NCBI RefSeq assembly: GCF_026626335.1
Contig: NZ_JAPNTZ010000027.1
Location: forward strand, 1-64,000
DNA: 64,000 nt
Source of the DNA: Paractinoplanes pyxinae
Lineage (GTDB): Bacteria > Actinomycetota > Actinomycetes > Mycobacteriales > Micromonosporaceae
Direction: 5' to 3'
The notes under the pieces were generated by a model that worked only from the letters and a program-made list of their open reading frames with translations, did not search any database and was not told where the DNA came from. Below are positions 1 to 8,475 of this stretch, one piece after another; position 1 is the stretch's first letter, and every line of letters starts with the position of its first letter. The translations under genes and the position numbers were made by a program.

Positions 1-313
1 CCATCTCACGATGAGCTACGACAGCCGCCCCGGGGAGAACAGCCAAGCTGGGCCCCGCACTGAGCGGAAAGCCCATCAGGCGCGGCCCATCGATGACGCG
101 CATGGGTCAGCCCTTCGCCGGCAGTCTCGAGGCGACGTCGCTCACGGTCGGCTGATAGTCGCGAGTGTCAGTCAAGATGCGTCGACGTAACTATCAGACA
201 ACCGCTGGGGTTGTCGCGTCCTCGAGCCATGTCAGCTGGCGGCAGTCAGGAAGGCCCGATGCCCGCCCAGTCCAGCCATCCCAGACCGAAAGCATCCCGC
301 CTTAAGCCTTGAC
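1..313. other. left-edge stretch without a recognisable gene
   Basis: No open frame here has convincing codon use, a ribosome site or a recognisable product. The only structure I see is an 8-bp perfect inverted repeat, CTGATAGT at 152-159 and ACTATCAG at 190-197, separated by 30 bases. It could be a weak hairpin or a regulator site for a gene left of the window. Confidence 0.5.
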
Positions 314-573
314 CCCCACACGCGCAACCGGCACGGTGCGAACGCGGAACCCACCACCAAGGCCCGCCCGAGTAATCCACCACCCAGCCGAACCCCCGAA
401 CGCGGAAGCCAGACCCCTCACCCGCACGGGTCTACGACCCGAAATTGCACCCAGAGAAGCCCCAACCACAACGCCAGAGCAAGAGAATCGCCATGCAAGG
501 TTGGGGCGGAGGGTGAGCAATCACGGCATAGAGACGGTTTACAAGCAGTGATTGCTCACCCTCCGCCCCAACC
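314..573 (-). repeat. duplicated hairpin element, copy A
   Basis: About 260 bp that reappears at 20010-20268 in opposite genomic orientation. Read on the minus strand it begins with a large perfect hairpin (573 back to 499), followed by a body of about 185 bp. The distal 150 bp of the body matches copy B at roughly four bases in five by eye, including the shared stretch GTAGACCCGTGCGGGT. The element begins 66 bases after the stop of the leftward gene ending at 640, and runs in the same direction. A short frame through the body encodes GRRPVRVR in both copies, but frame relations at the hairpin differ between copies. I therefore treat it as non-coding DNA or an RNA-coding element. The family is not one I recognise. 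Confidence 0.8.
499..573 (-). other. perfect 26-bp-arm hairpin of copy A
   Basis: Bases 499-524 and 548-573 are perfect reverse complements of 26 bp, separated by a 23-base loop (525-547). On the minus strand the loop contains GTAAACCGTCTCTATGC, which is identical in the loop of the second copy at 20036-20056. It could act as a terminator for the gene ending at 640 or be a structured RNA. There is no U-tract, so a plain intrinsic terminator is not the best fit. Confidence 0.85.
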
Positions 574-639
574 GTCCCAGCGCAAGAAAGCCAGAGAATC
601 CCCGGCGGCACCTTGAGGCGCCCCCGGGGAACCTAAGAC

Positions 640-3591
640 CTACGCAGGCTCAATCCACACGTTCCGGTACTGCACCTTGTTCCCGTGATCCTGCAGCCGG
701 ATTGCCCCAGTGGACGGCCCTTCCGGAATGTTCCCTCCAGTCCCCTGAGGGATCTCAACATCGGAGTGAACCGTCCGCCCGTTCCACACCAGGGAAACGC
801 GAGCGTTGGCCGTCTTGGCGCCCGCCTCGTCGTACCGGGCAGCCTTGAACGTGATGTCGTAGGTCTGCCACGTCTCCGGCGCCGTAGCCACGTTCACGTC
901 CGGGGCCTTGACTGTGTAGATCGCGCCGGCCTCGTTGTTGTCGAGGGTTGTGTCGCCGTACGAGTCGAGGATTTGGATTTCGTACCTCTCCTGCTGGTAC
1001 ACGCCGCTGTTTCCTCGGTTCTGCCCCGTGACGTCCGGCGGCAGCTGCGGCACCTTGAACTCTACGTGCAGCTTGTAGTCGCCGAAGGCTTCCTTTGTGC
1101 GCAAGTCACCGCAACAGACCTCGACCGCGTTTCCTTCGACTGCCGGCCATTGCGCTCGTCTGCCGTCGGTGTGGATCCAGTTGTCCAGGCCTTTGCCTTC
1201 GAACAGGGTGATCCTCTTGGCCGGCTTGCGCACGCTGATCAGTTCGAGGTTGATGTGTCCGGTGTCGGTGGCGTCGACCCGGTATTGGATCGCGTTGACG
1301 CCCTTCTTGAGCTTCAGTGTCTCGTTGACCGTCGCCCATTCTTCCCAGGTGACCGTCGACGGCAGCGACACCTGCTTGATCTTCTTGCCGTTGACGTAGA
1401 CGCTCACTGTTTTGGTGCCGCTGAACGGGTTCGGCCCGTTCGAATACCTCAGTCCGACCTGGTAGTCGCCGGCTTTGTCGACCGTGACGTGCTTGGTCGT
1501 CGAGGCGTTCAGTGCTCCGAAGCCGGCCACGAATCCGATACCGGAGTAGCCCCGGTGGTCGGTCGCCAGCGTCGCGCCGCCCTCTCGGTTTCCTTCCTCG
1601 GCCTCGTAGAACACTTCTTGCTCCTGCGGCCCCGGCTTCTCGTTCATGGTGTACCAGGCTTCGGTGCTCCACAGGGTCTCGCCGTCCTTGGCGCTGAACG
1701 GCCTCGGCGACCTCAGGTGCACCACCCGGTCTCGGCGCAGGCCTTCGACGGTGAGCGTCACCGTCTTTTTGTCGCCCGACACCTTGGCCGTGGTTACCGG
1801 CAGGGCCTCTTTATCCACTTCGGGGCCGCCGTATTGTGCGGTCGGCACGTATCGCCACTGCTCCACCGCGTACGCGGAAGGCAGTTTCGCAATTGTCTCG
1901 GGGGAGAGCGGCTTCGTGTACTTGATTTTGAAGCCGGTCTGGGTGGCTTTTATGGTCTTCATGTCGAAGACGTTCTTGCCGTTCGGGGTCAGCTTCTGCA
2001 GGCCGAAGCGCAGCTTGCCGTCCTGGCCCCAGTTGCCGTCGGCGCCGAGGCCACCCACGTAGATCGCGCCGTCCGGGCCGAGCGCCACCCGGTTGATGCC
2101 GGCTTCGAGGCCTTGTGTGTGGCGGAATACCGCGCCCTGTTCCTGGCCGTGCACTGTTTCCAGCGCCGCCCGCTGCAAGCCGCCGTAGGTGACGTCGCCG
2201 ATGACCAGCTGGCCCTTGTACGGCCCGGATTTGAGCAGCACCGGCGTGCTGGGGGAGTTGGCGATCTGGTTCTGCGGCAGCCACAGCACGGGCCGGGTGA
2301 CCGGCTGGTCGTCGAATTTGCCGTCGGGGTTGGTGAAGTGGTTGTAGAAAGCGCCTTCCTCGATCTTCAGCAGCTTGGAGGAGGGGAGCCAGCCACCCTG
2401 GTTGTCGGTGACGTAGAGGTCGCCGTTGTCACCCCAGCCGAGCCCGTTGGGGGTGCGCAGGCCGCCCGCGACCGTGGTCACCTTGCCGCTCTTGCGGTTG
2501 ACCACGATGCTGGTGCCACGGCCGCCGACCGGCTGCGGGTCGGTCGTCGCGCCGCCCAGGTTGATCGACACCGACAGGTTGAGGTAGAAGTTGCCACCCT
2601 TGTAGAGCAGCCCGAACGCGAACTCGTGGAAGTTGCCGCCGAACGGCCAGGTGGCCACCGTACGGCGGGTGTCGAGCACGTCGTCGCGGTCGGTGTCGCG
2701 CAGCTCGGTCAGCTCATGTTTCTGTGAGACGTAGACCAGGCCGTCGACCACCGCGATGCCCATCGGCTCTTTGAGGTTGCCGGCGATTTTCTTGTACGTC
2801 ACCTTGTCCGGCCCGGTCGTGCCGGACGTGCCGGAGACCAGGTAGACCTCGCCGGTCACCTGGTCGGAGCCGCCCCACGTGCTGATCACCATTTTGCCGT
2901 CGGGCCGCCAGGCGATCCCGGTGACCTGCGGCTCGAAGCCGGGCGGGCGCAGGTTCGTCAGGTCGTAGCCGGGGTTCACGGCGGTCAGCGGCAGCCCGTC
3001 GCCGGGGGTGTCCGTGCCCGCGACGCACTCCTTGGTGCCGGGGGCCGTCACCCGCACCACGCCGGCGTCGGTGCTCAGAGCGCTGGTCGGCACCACCGTG
3101 AAGTCGCCCGCGCCCGGCGGCCGCCACGAGAGGGTCAGCCGCTGGCCGCCGTCCTTGTCGAAGTGCTCGACGCGCAGGCGGTGCACGCCCTCGGTGAGCT
3201 CGACCGTGCCGTCCTTGGGCGGTTCGACGTCGTGCAGCCCGTCGTGGTCGGCGATCAGTTCGTCGTCGAGGTACAGCTTCGAGCCGTCGTCGCTGACGAG
3301 CCGGAACGTGTAGGTGCCGGCGGCCGGCGCGGTGAGGTTGGCGATCGCGTGGGTGACGAAGTTGTCGTTCAGCCCGAACTGCTCGGTGGTCGACCAGTCG
3401 ACGGTGGGCATCAGCTTGTCCACATTGGGCGTCTGGCCGGGCTTGAGCTCGCAGACCCGGCTCATCGGCTGCCCGATGTCGTAGGTGCGCAGCGTCACGC
3501 CGGGTTCCTGCGGCGGATCGGCGGCGAAGGCGGGCGCCGGCGCCGCGGCGACGGCGGATATGAGCAGGGCGGCCAGCAAGAGACGTCTCAT
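640..3591 (-). CDS. secreted multidomain protein: PA14, beta-propeller, CBM6-like, DUF1080 (3-keto-disaccharide hydrolase-like)
   Basis: 983 residues. An N-terminal signal peptide (about 1-23, ending AFA) is followed by a PA14-like domain (about 30-180, with the DDGSKLYLDDELI segment). Next is a glucose/sorbosone-dehydrogenase-type beta-propeller (about 200-555) with repeated blades such as DNGDLYVTDNQGG. A CBM6/35-like carbohydrate-binding domain (about 660-790, YEAEEGN) and a C-terminal DUF1080 domain (about 793-983) complete it. DUF1080 folds like a concanavalin lectin and includes 3-keto-glucoside hydrolases. The protein probably acts outside the cell on oxidised or complex sugars; the exact substrate is unknown. 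The ATG at 3591 is preceded by GGGGAG. A palindrome upstream (3614-3631) may be its operator. Element copy A follows the stop. Confidence 0.85.
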   Translation of the reverse strand: MRRLLLAALLISAVAAAPAPAFAADPPQEPGVTLRTYDIGQPMSRVCELKPGQTPNVDKLMPTVDWSTTEQFGLNDNFVTHAIANLTAPAAGTYTFRLVSDDGSKLYLDDELIADHDGLHDVEPPKDGTVELTEGVHRLRVEHFDKDGGQRLTLSWRPPGAGDFTVVPTSALSTDAGVVRVTAPGTKECVAGTDTPGDGLPLTAVNPGYDLTNLRPPGFEPQVTGIAWRPDGKMVISTWGGSDQVTGEVYLVSGTSGTTGPDKVTYKKIAGNLKEPMGIAVVDGLVYVSQKHELTELRDTDRDDVLDTRRTVATWPFGGNFHEFAFGLLYKGGNFYLNLSVSINLGGATTDPQPVGGRGTSIVVNRKSGKVTTVAGGLRTPNGLGWGDNGDLYVTDNQGGWLPSSKLLKIEEGAFYNHFTNPDGKFDDQPVTRPVLWLPQNQIANSPSTPVLLKSGPYKGQLVIGDVTYGGLQRAALETVHGQEQGAVFRHTQGLEAGINRVALGPDGAIYVGGLGADGNWGQDGKLRFGLQKLTPNGKNVFDMKTIKATQTGFKIKYTKPLSPETIAKLPSAYAVEQWRYVPTAQYGGPEVDKEALPVTTAKVSGDKKTVTLTVEGLRRDRVVHLRSPRPFSAKDGETLWSTEAWYTMNEKPGPQEQEVFYEAEEGNREGGATLATDHRGYSGIGFVAGFGALNASTTKHVTVDKAGDYQVGLRYSNGPNPFSGTKTVSVYVNGKKIKQVSLPSTVTWEEWATVNETLKLKKGVNAIQYRVDATDTGHINLELISVRKPAKRITLFEGKGLDNWIHTDGRRAQWPAVEGNAVEVCCGDLRTKEAFGDYKLHVEFKVPQLPPDVTGQNRGNSGVYQQERYEIQILDSYGDTTLDNNEAGAIYTVKAPDVNVATAPETWQTYDITFKAARYDEAGAKTANARVSLVWNGRTVHSDVEIPQGTGGNIPEGPSTGAIRLQDHGNKVQYRNVWIEPA

Positions 3592-3613
3592 CGCACTCCC
3601 CGGTTACCGGTTC

Positions 3614-3631
3614 TGTTCAACGTTGTGAACA
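3614..3631. promoter_or_regulatory. palindromic operator candidate upstream of the PA14/DUF1080 gene
   Basis: TGTTCA, six bases, TGAACA forms a perfect inverted repeat 23 bases upstream of the start at 3591. Its size and symmetry suit a LacI, GntR or ROK-type sugar regulator. No regulator gene is adjacent, so the partner is unknown. Confidence 0.45.
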
Positions 3632-3756
3632 TCCTGGGGCACTTCTGCCGGGGCGTCCATATCTTTCTATGTATCAATCCCAACTTTTGTACGTCTGGGC
3701 AAAAGCCGACGGACCAGGCCGGGTGGCGACCTGGTCCGCCGGACGGAGGAGGAGCG

Positions 3757-5715
3757 TCAGCTCGCGGGCAGGATCAGCACCTGGCCTCCGATGATGCGGT
3801 CGGGGTTGGTCAGGATGGCCCGGTTGAGGGCGAAGATCTCGGGCCACCGGTTGCCGTCGTCCAGCTTGTCGGCGGCGATGCCGCTCAGCGTGTCACCATT
3901 TTGGACGATGTACAGGCGCGGGATGTCGCCCACCGGCTCGCGCGGCGGCAGCACGAAGACCTGGCCGGCGAAGATGCGGTCGGGGTCGCGGATCAGGGCC
4001 TGGTTCAGCGCGTAGATCTGCGGCCACCGGTTGCCGTCGCCCAGCTTGGCCTCGGCGATGCCGAACAGGGTGTCGCCCGCCACCACCGTGTGGGTCGCCG
4101 GGGGCACCGCGCCCGCCAGCACCCCGGCCAGGCGCAGGATGTCGGCCAGCTCGAACTGACCCGGCTTGGCCGCCGGCAGCGACGGGGTCCAGCCGGGCTG
4201 GGCCAGGATCGAGTCGGGGCTGCGGCGCACCAAACCGATCAGCACCTCGGCGATCAGCGTGCTGCCGACGGGGCCGAGGTGGTTGCCGTGGCCCAGCACC
4301 TTGGCCTCGGCCAGGACGTAGTACCAGAGCGGCGTACGGAATTGGAACCCGCCCGCCTCGAGCGCCAGGCGCTGGTCCTCGCCGCCGGCCGCGAGAATCT
4401 CGTCCTTGGTCAGCACCTGGGCGCCGATGTGCTCGGCGATCGCCTGGCCGGTGGGCAGCCGCAGCCGGTAGCCGCGCAGCAGGTTGCGCACGGCGAGCCG
4501 GGCGGCCAGATCGGGTTGCTCGGGCTGGCCCGTCAGGTCCTGCAGCTGGAACAGCGCCTGGAACTCGTCGTTCTTGAAGGCGGCCAGGCTGGGGTCGAGC
4601 CGGCGGGCCAGGCTGATGCCGTCGGCGTCGCCGATCAGCTCCTCCCACTGGATGATCCAGTTCTCCGGGAGGGTGGCGTTGGCGGCGCCGCCGAGGTTGT
4701 CGCTGAGCGCGGTGAAGGTGAACAGGAAGTCGAGCGTGGCCGGAACGCCGCCGTGCAGGTTGAAGTTGTCGTTGAAGTTGTAGGCGAAGCGCACCATCGA
4801 GTGGCCGAAGCGGTAACCGGCGACCGAGAACTCGAGCGGCATGAACGACGGCTCGCTCAGCGGGTCGAACCACCGGTTGCCGTTGGCGATGATGTCCTCG
4901 ACGACGGCCGGGTCGGCCACCTTCTTGAGGAAGTCCTTGATGACGACGTACTGGTAGTGCTGGCGCAGCACGCGGCGGGCGTCGGTGAACGACAGGCCCT
5001 GGTCGACCAGGGCGTTGTGCGCCCGCAGGAAGGCGGTGTGCAGCTGGCCGATGATGGTGTTCTCGTCGTTGCGCGGATCGCCGATCACGGCCGCCCGGTC
5101 GTGCTCGATGTTGCCCGGGTTGGCCGGCTCGCGCGGAAGGTCGTGGAAGTCGTCGCCGGCCTTGCTGTCCGGCCGCTTGAACGGCGGGTTGGTCCGGTTC
5201 GTCGGCGTGACCTTGCCGACCAGCATCTTGTTGCCGTCGGCGGGGTCGCGCGGCGCCGGCAGGCCGTAGACGCTGTCCAGGTCGAGCACGGGCGTGCGCT
5301 GGTTGAGCAGCGCGTTGCGGATGGCCGCCACGTTCAGCGGGGTCATGGCCGGGTCGAGCAGCTGGGCCATGGTGGCCGAGCCGAAGCCCTGCTGGATCTC
5401 GAGCGTGATGTCGTGGTCGACGAACTGGCCGAAGTACGTGTAGGCGGCCGGGATGTTGCTGTCCTCGCCCTCCACGTCGCGGTCGACCATGGCGTTGCCG
5501 AGGTCCTTCAGTTGGGCCGGGGTGTTGGCGGTCTGTGGCAGCAGGTTGGCCTCGTCGTCCTGCAGGCCAGGGAACAGGAAATCGAAGCTGTGTCCTTCGA
5601 CCTGCCGGACCAATGAGAATGCCGCGGTGCTCCTGGTGGCGGCTTGGGCAAGACCCCGTTCGGCGGCCTCGATGTCGTTCTGCGTGATCGACTGTCCGTG
5701 TCCCAGACGCGGCAT
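3757..5715 (-). CDS. animal-type heme peroxidase with two C-terminal LysM repeats
   Basis: 652 residues. The central region belongs to the animal heme peroxidase (myeloperoxidase/cyclooxygenase-like) superfamily. YFGQFVDHDITLE carries the distal histidine region and RFGHSMVRF is the proximal histidine segment; HTAFLRAHNALVDQG lies between them. The last 110 residues hold two LysM modules (THTVVAGDTLFGIAE and LYIVQNGDTLSGIAA), which in other proteins bind peptidoglycan or chitin. No signal peptide or membrane segment is visible, which is odd for a protein with LysM domains. ATG 5715 is chosen because GGGGGAA lies 8 bases upstream; a GTG at 5721 would overlap too closely. It oxidises an unknown substrate with hydrogen peroxide. 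It is the first leftward gene here and may not share a transcript with the next one, 165 bp on. Confidence 0.85.
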   Translation of the reverse strand: MPRLGHGQSITQNDIEAAERGLAQAATRSTAAFSLVRQVEGHSFDFLFPGLQDDEANLLPQTANTPAQLKDLGNAMVDRDVEGEDSNIPAAYTYFGQFVDHDITLEIQQGFGSATMAQLLDPAMTPLNVAAIRNALLNQRTPVLDLDSVYGLPAPRDPADGNKMLVGKVTPTNRTNPPFKRPDSKAGDDFHDLPREPANPGNIEHDRAAVIGDPRNDENTIIGQLHTAFLRAHNALVDQGLSFTDARRVLRQHYQYVVIKDFLKKVADPAVVEDIIANGNRWFDPLSEPSFMPLEFSVAGYRFGHSMVRFAYNFNDNFNLHGGVPATLDFLFTFTALSDNLGGAANATLPENWIIQWEELIGDADGISLARRLDPSLAAFKNDEFQALFQLQDLTGQPEQPDLAARLAVRNLLRGYRLRLPTGQAIAEHIGAQVLTKDEILAAGGEDQRLALEAGGFQFRTPLWYYVLAEAKVLGHGNHLGPVGSTLIAEVLIGLVRRSPDSILAQPGWTPSLPAAKPGQFELADILRLAGVLAGAVPPATHTVVAGDTLFGIAEAKLGDGNRWPQIYALNQALIRDPDRIFAGQVFVLPPREPVGDIPRLYIVQNGDTLSGIAADKLDDGNRWPEIFALNRAILTNPDRIIGGQVLILPAS

Positions 5716-5849
5716 GGTCACTTCCCCCTGTGACGAGATGACAAAAGGCTGCGGTCACGTTAGGGATCCGCTGCGCCCGGGTCAGGCAGAAAACCGACAC
5801 TGACGGATCCGATGCACTTATCGTCATCTCGCCATTAGACGATTTAATT

Positions 5850-5866
5850 TGAAAACGATTATCGTT
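5850..5866 (+). promoter_or_regulatory. Zur-type operator upstream of the zinc uptake genes
   Basis: TGAAAACGATTATCG matches the actinobacterial/Bacillus Zur consensus TGAAAATGATTTTCA at about 12 of 15 positions. The inner AACGAT-T-ATCGTT (5854-5866) is a perfect dyad. It lies 30 bases before the lipoprotein gene start at 5896. This suggests zinc-dependent repression of the whole rightward operon. Confidence 0.75.
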
Positions 5867-5895
5867 CTGCCTCATCAGTGATGGGAGCAGAATTG

Positions 5896-6879
5896 ATGAA
5901 GCACCGCATTTTTCTGATCGCGGCTCTCGCCACGACCGCCACCGTGCTGGCCGCATGCGGCTCCGGCGATTCCGGCAGTGACGCCGCCGCCGCGAACGAG
6001 GGCCCGCAGCCCCTGGCCGTGGTCGCCACGACCCCCGAGGTGGCCGACTTCGTCCGCAACGTCGGCGGTTCCGACGTGGCCGTCACCCAGATGATCAAGC
6101 CGAACGTCGACCCGCACGATTTCGAGCCCACGCCGGCCGACATCCAGGCCATCGGCCAGGCCAAGGTGGTGGTGAAGAACGGCGTCGGGCTCGAGGAATG
6201 GCTCGACCGGACGATCGAGGCGTCCGGTTTCAAGGGCGCCGTGGTCGATTCCAGCCAGGGCGTGACGCTGCACGAGGGCGGCCACGAACACGAGGAAGAG
6301 CACGCAGCCGAAGAGGAGCACGCGGAGGAGGAGCACGAGCACGATCCGCACATCTGGCACGACCCGAAAAACGCCAAGATCATGGTGACGAACATCGAAA
6401 AGGGACTCGCCGCCGCCGACCCCGCGCGCGCCGACGCATTCGCCAAGAACCTCACGACGTACGCCACCGAATTGGACAAGCTCGACGCGGACAACGAGGC
6501 CGCGTTCGCCAAGCTGCCCGCCGCGGATCGCAAATTGGTCACCAATCACGACGCGTTCGGCTACTACGTCGACCGGTACAAGCTCGAGTTCGTCGGTTCG
6601 GTGATCCCCAGCCTCGACACGTCGGCCGAGCTGTCGGCCAAGCAGCTGAGCGACCTCGTCGCGAAGATCAAGTCGACCGGGGCCAAGGCCATCTTCACCG
6701 AGAGCTCGCTGCCGCCCAAGAGCGCGGAGGCGATCGCGAAACAGGCCGGGGTGAAGGTGGTCGGTGGCGAGGACGCGCTGTTCGGCGACAGCCTGGGCGC
6801 GCCCGGCACGCCGGAGGGCACCTACCTCGGGGCCGAGCGGCACAACACCGAAGTCATCGTGTCGGCGCTGGGCGGCTGA
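5896..6879 (+). CDS. znuA: zinc ABC transporter substrate-binding lipoprotein
   Basis: 327 residues, cluster A-I metal-binding protein (ZnuA/TroA family). The N-terminus is a lipoprotein signal ending LAAC, so the mature protein should be lipid-anchored outside the membrane. A long His/Glu-rich loop at about residues 125-152 (repeats of HEHEEEH) is typical of zinc-specific members. It is followed by HIWHDPKN, which contains a metal-ligand histidine. The start at ATG 5896 is preferred over GTG 5878 and ATG 5881 because GGGAG sits 8 bases upstream and it gives a clean signal peptide. It delivers zinc to the permeases encoded just downstream. A Zur-like site precedes it. Confidence 0.93.
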   Translation: MKHRIFLIAALATTATVLAACGSGDSGSDAAAANEGPQPLAVVATTPEVADFVRNVGGSDVAVTQMIKPNVDPHDFEPTPADIQAIGQAKVVVKNGVGLEEWLDRTIEASGFKGAVVDSSQGVTLHEGGHEHEEEHAAEEEHAEEEHEHDPHIWHDPKNAKIMVTNIEKGLAAADPARADAFAKNLTTYATELDKLDADNEAAFAKLPAADRKLVTNHDAFGYYVDRYKLEFVGSVIPSLDTSAELSAKQLSDLVAKIKSTGAKAIFTESSLPPKSAEAIAKQAGVKVVGGEDALFGDSLGAPGTPEGTYLGAERHNTEVIVSALGG

Positions 6880-6880
6880 G

Positions 6881-7606
6881 TTGGCCGCGCTGCGCTATGC
6901 CGGGGTGAGCGTCGGCTACGACCGCACGCCGGTGCTCACCCACGTCGACCTGGAGCTGCGGGCCGGGCAGCGTCTGATCCTGGTCGGCCCCAACGGCGCC
7001 GGCAAGTCCACGCTCATCAAGTCGGTGCTGGGGCTCGTGCCGGTGCTCGCAGGCGAGGCGACGGTGCTGGGGGAGAGCCCGGCGGCGGCGCGCGGGCGGG
7101 CCGGGTACGTGCCGCAGATCGACACGCTCGACGCCGACTTCCCGGTCAGCGTCCGGCAGGTGGTGATGATGGGCCGCTACCGCCGCATCGGGTGGTGGCG
7201 GCCCGCCCGTCCGGCCGACCGGCGAGCGGTGGCCGAGGCACTGGAGCTGGTCGGGCTGGCTGACCGCGCGGGTCACCGGTTCGGCACTTTGTCGGGCGGT
7301 CAGCGGCAGCGCGTGCTGCTGGCCCGGGCCATCGCCGCCGAGCCACGGCTGCTGCTGCTCGACGAGCCGTTCAACGGGGTCGACGCGGTGAGCCAGGAGG
7401 CCATCGTCCGGGTGCTGCGCGAGCTTTCCGCGGCCGGCACGGCGCTCGTGCTGAGCACGCACGACCTTACGGTCGCCCGCGAACTGGCCGATCTCGTGTG
7501 TCTGGTCAACGGGCGGCAGTGGGCGGTGGGCACGCCAGGCGAGACACTCACGGCCGGGAAATTGCGTTCCGCGTACGGCGGTGGTCTCGTGCTGGTCGCG
7601 CCGTGA
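6881..7606 (+). CDS. znuC: zinc ABC transporter ATP-binding protein
   Basis: 241 residues from TTG 6881, one base after the znuA-like stop; GTG 6905 is a possible later start but would trim the first beta strand. The ATPase motifs are clear: Walker A GPNGAGKST, signature LSGGQRQR, Walker B LLLLDEPF, and the switch histidine in STHD. It energises zinc import with the binding protein upstream and the two permeases downstream. Translation is coupled to the next gene, whose GTG overlaps this TGA. Confidence 0.93.
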   Translation: MAALRYAGVSVGYDRTPVLTHVDLELRAGQRLILVGPNGAGKSTLIKSVLGLVPVLAGEATVLGESPAAARGRAGYVPQIDTLDADFPVSVRQVVMMGRYRRIGWWRPARPADRRAVAEALELVGLADRAGHRFGTLSGGQRQRVLLARAIAAEPRLLLLDEPFNGVDAVSQEAIVRVLRELSAAGTALVLSTHDLTVARELADLVCLVNGRQWAVGTPGETLTAGKLRSAYGGGLVLVAP

Positions 7607-8475
7607 TCGAGCCCTTCACCGTCCCGTTCATGGCCCGCGCCCTGACCGAGATCCTGCTTCTGGCCGTGATTTGCGGCCCGGTCAGCGTCTTCGTGTTCGC
7701 CCGGCGGCTGTCCTTCACATCCGATGCGCTCACGCACACCGTCTTTCCCGGCGTGGTCATCGGCTTCATGGCCGGCCAGCTGTTCGCCGGTGCGCTGGTG
7801 GCCGCGATCGTCACGGCGGTGGCGTTGACGTTGCTGACCGCCGGCGGTCGGGTGTCGGATGACGCGGCTACGGCAGTGCTGCTGACCGCGATGTTTTCGA
7901 TCGGCGTCGTTCTGGTGTCGCGCCGGTCCTCGTACACCTCGGATCTGACTTCGTTCCTGTTCGGGCGCCTGCTGACGGTCACGCCGCGGCAGATCGCTGA
8001 GACCGCGGTGCTGGCCGTGGTGGTGCTGGTCGCGCTGGCCGTCGGCGCCCGCGCCATGGTGTTCCGCACCTTCGACCCGGCGGGCGCGGCGGCCGCTGGT
8101 TACCGAGTCGTTTGGCTCGATCTGTGGCTGAACCTCATCGTGGCTTTGGTCGTGGTGGCCGCTGTTCGCGCGGTGGGCACGATCCTGGTGGTCGCGCTGC
8201 TGATCGTCCCGGCGGCCGCGGCCCGGATGCTTACCAACCAGTTGGTTGGAATGGCTGTCGTGGGCACGGTGCTGATCGCCGGGGCGGGCTACGGCGGGCT
8301 GTGGGCGAGCTGGACGGCCTCGATCCAGTACGGCGTGGCGCTGACGTCCGCGTCGTCCGTGGTCTTGCTGCTCGTCGCCGCCTATCTGCTGCTGGTCCCG
8401 GTGCGCCTGCTGCGCCGGCGGCGTCGCGATCCGGTCGTACCGGAAAGGAACTCCGCTCATGAACTGGTGGGATGA
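7603..8475 (+). CDS. znuB: zinc ABC transporter permease (ABC-3 family), first copy
   Basis: 290 residues with about eight hydrophobic helices, ABC-3 family (ZnuB/TroC). GTG 7603 overlaps the ATPase stop as GTGA. The segment RRLSFTSDALTHTVFPGV is characteristic of the family's N-terminal half. It forms the membrane channel for zinc. The C-terminus ends in an arginine-rich tail (RLLRRRRRDP) that overlaps the next permease gene by 17 bases. Having two permease genes suggests a heterodimeric channel. Confidence 0.9.
   Translation: MIEPFTVPFMARALTEILLLAVICGPVSVFVFARRLSFTSDALTHTVFPGVVIGFMAGQLFAGALVAAIVTAVALTLLTAGGRVSDDAATAVLLTAMFSIGVVLVSRRSSYTSDLTSFLFGRLLTVTPRQIAETAVLAVVVLVALAVGARAMVFRTFDPAGAAAAGYRVVWLDLWLNLIVALVVVAAVRAVGTILVVALLIVPAAAARMLTNQLVGMAVVGTVLIAGAGYGGLWASWTASIQYGVALTSASSVVLLLVAAYLLLVPVRLLRRRRRDPVVPERNSAHELVG

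Noticed and set aside
314..573. Insertion sequence or MITE with terminal inverted repeats
   Set aside because: The inverted repeat is at one end only, as a hairpin; no target duplication or matching far end was found.
3163..5616. An 817-residue plus-strand frame across two minus-strand genes
   Set aside because: Composition artefact; both minus-strand genes have clear family motifs.
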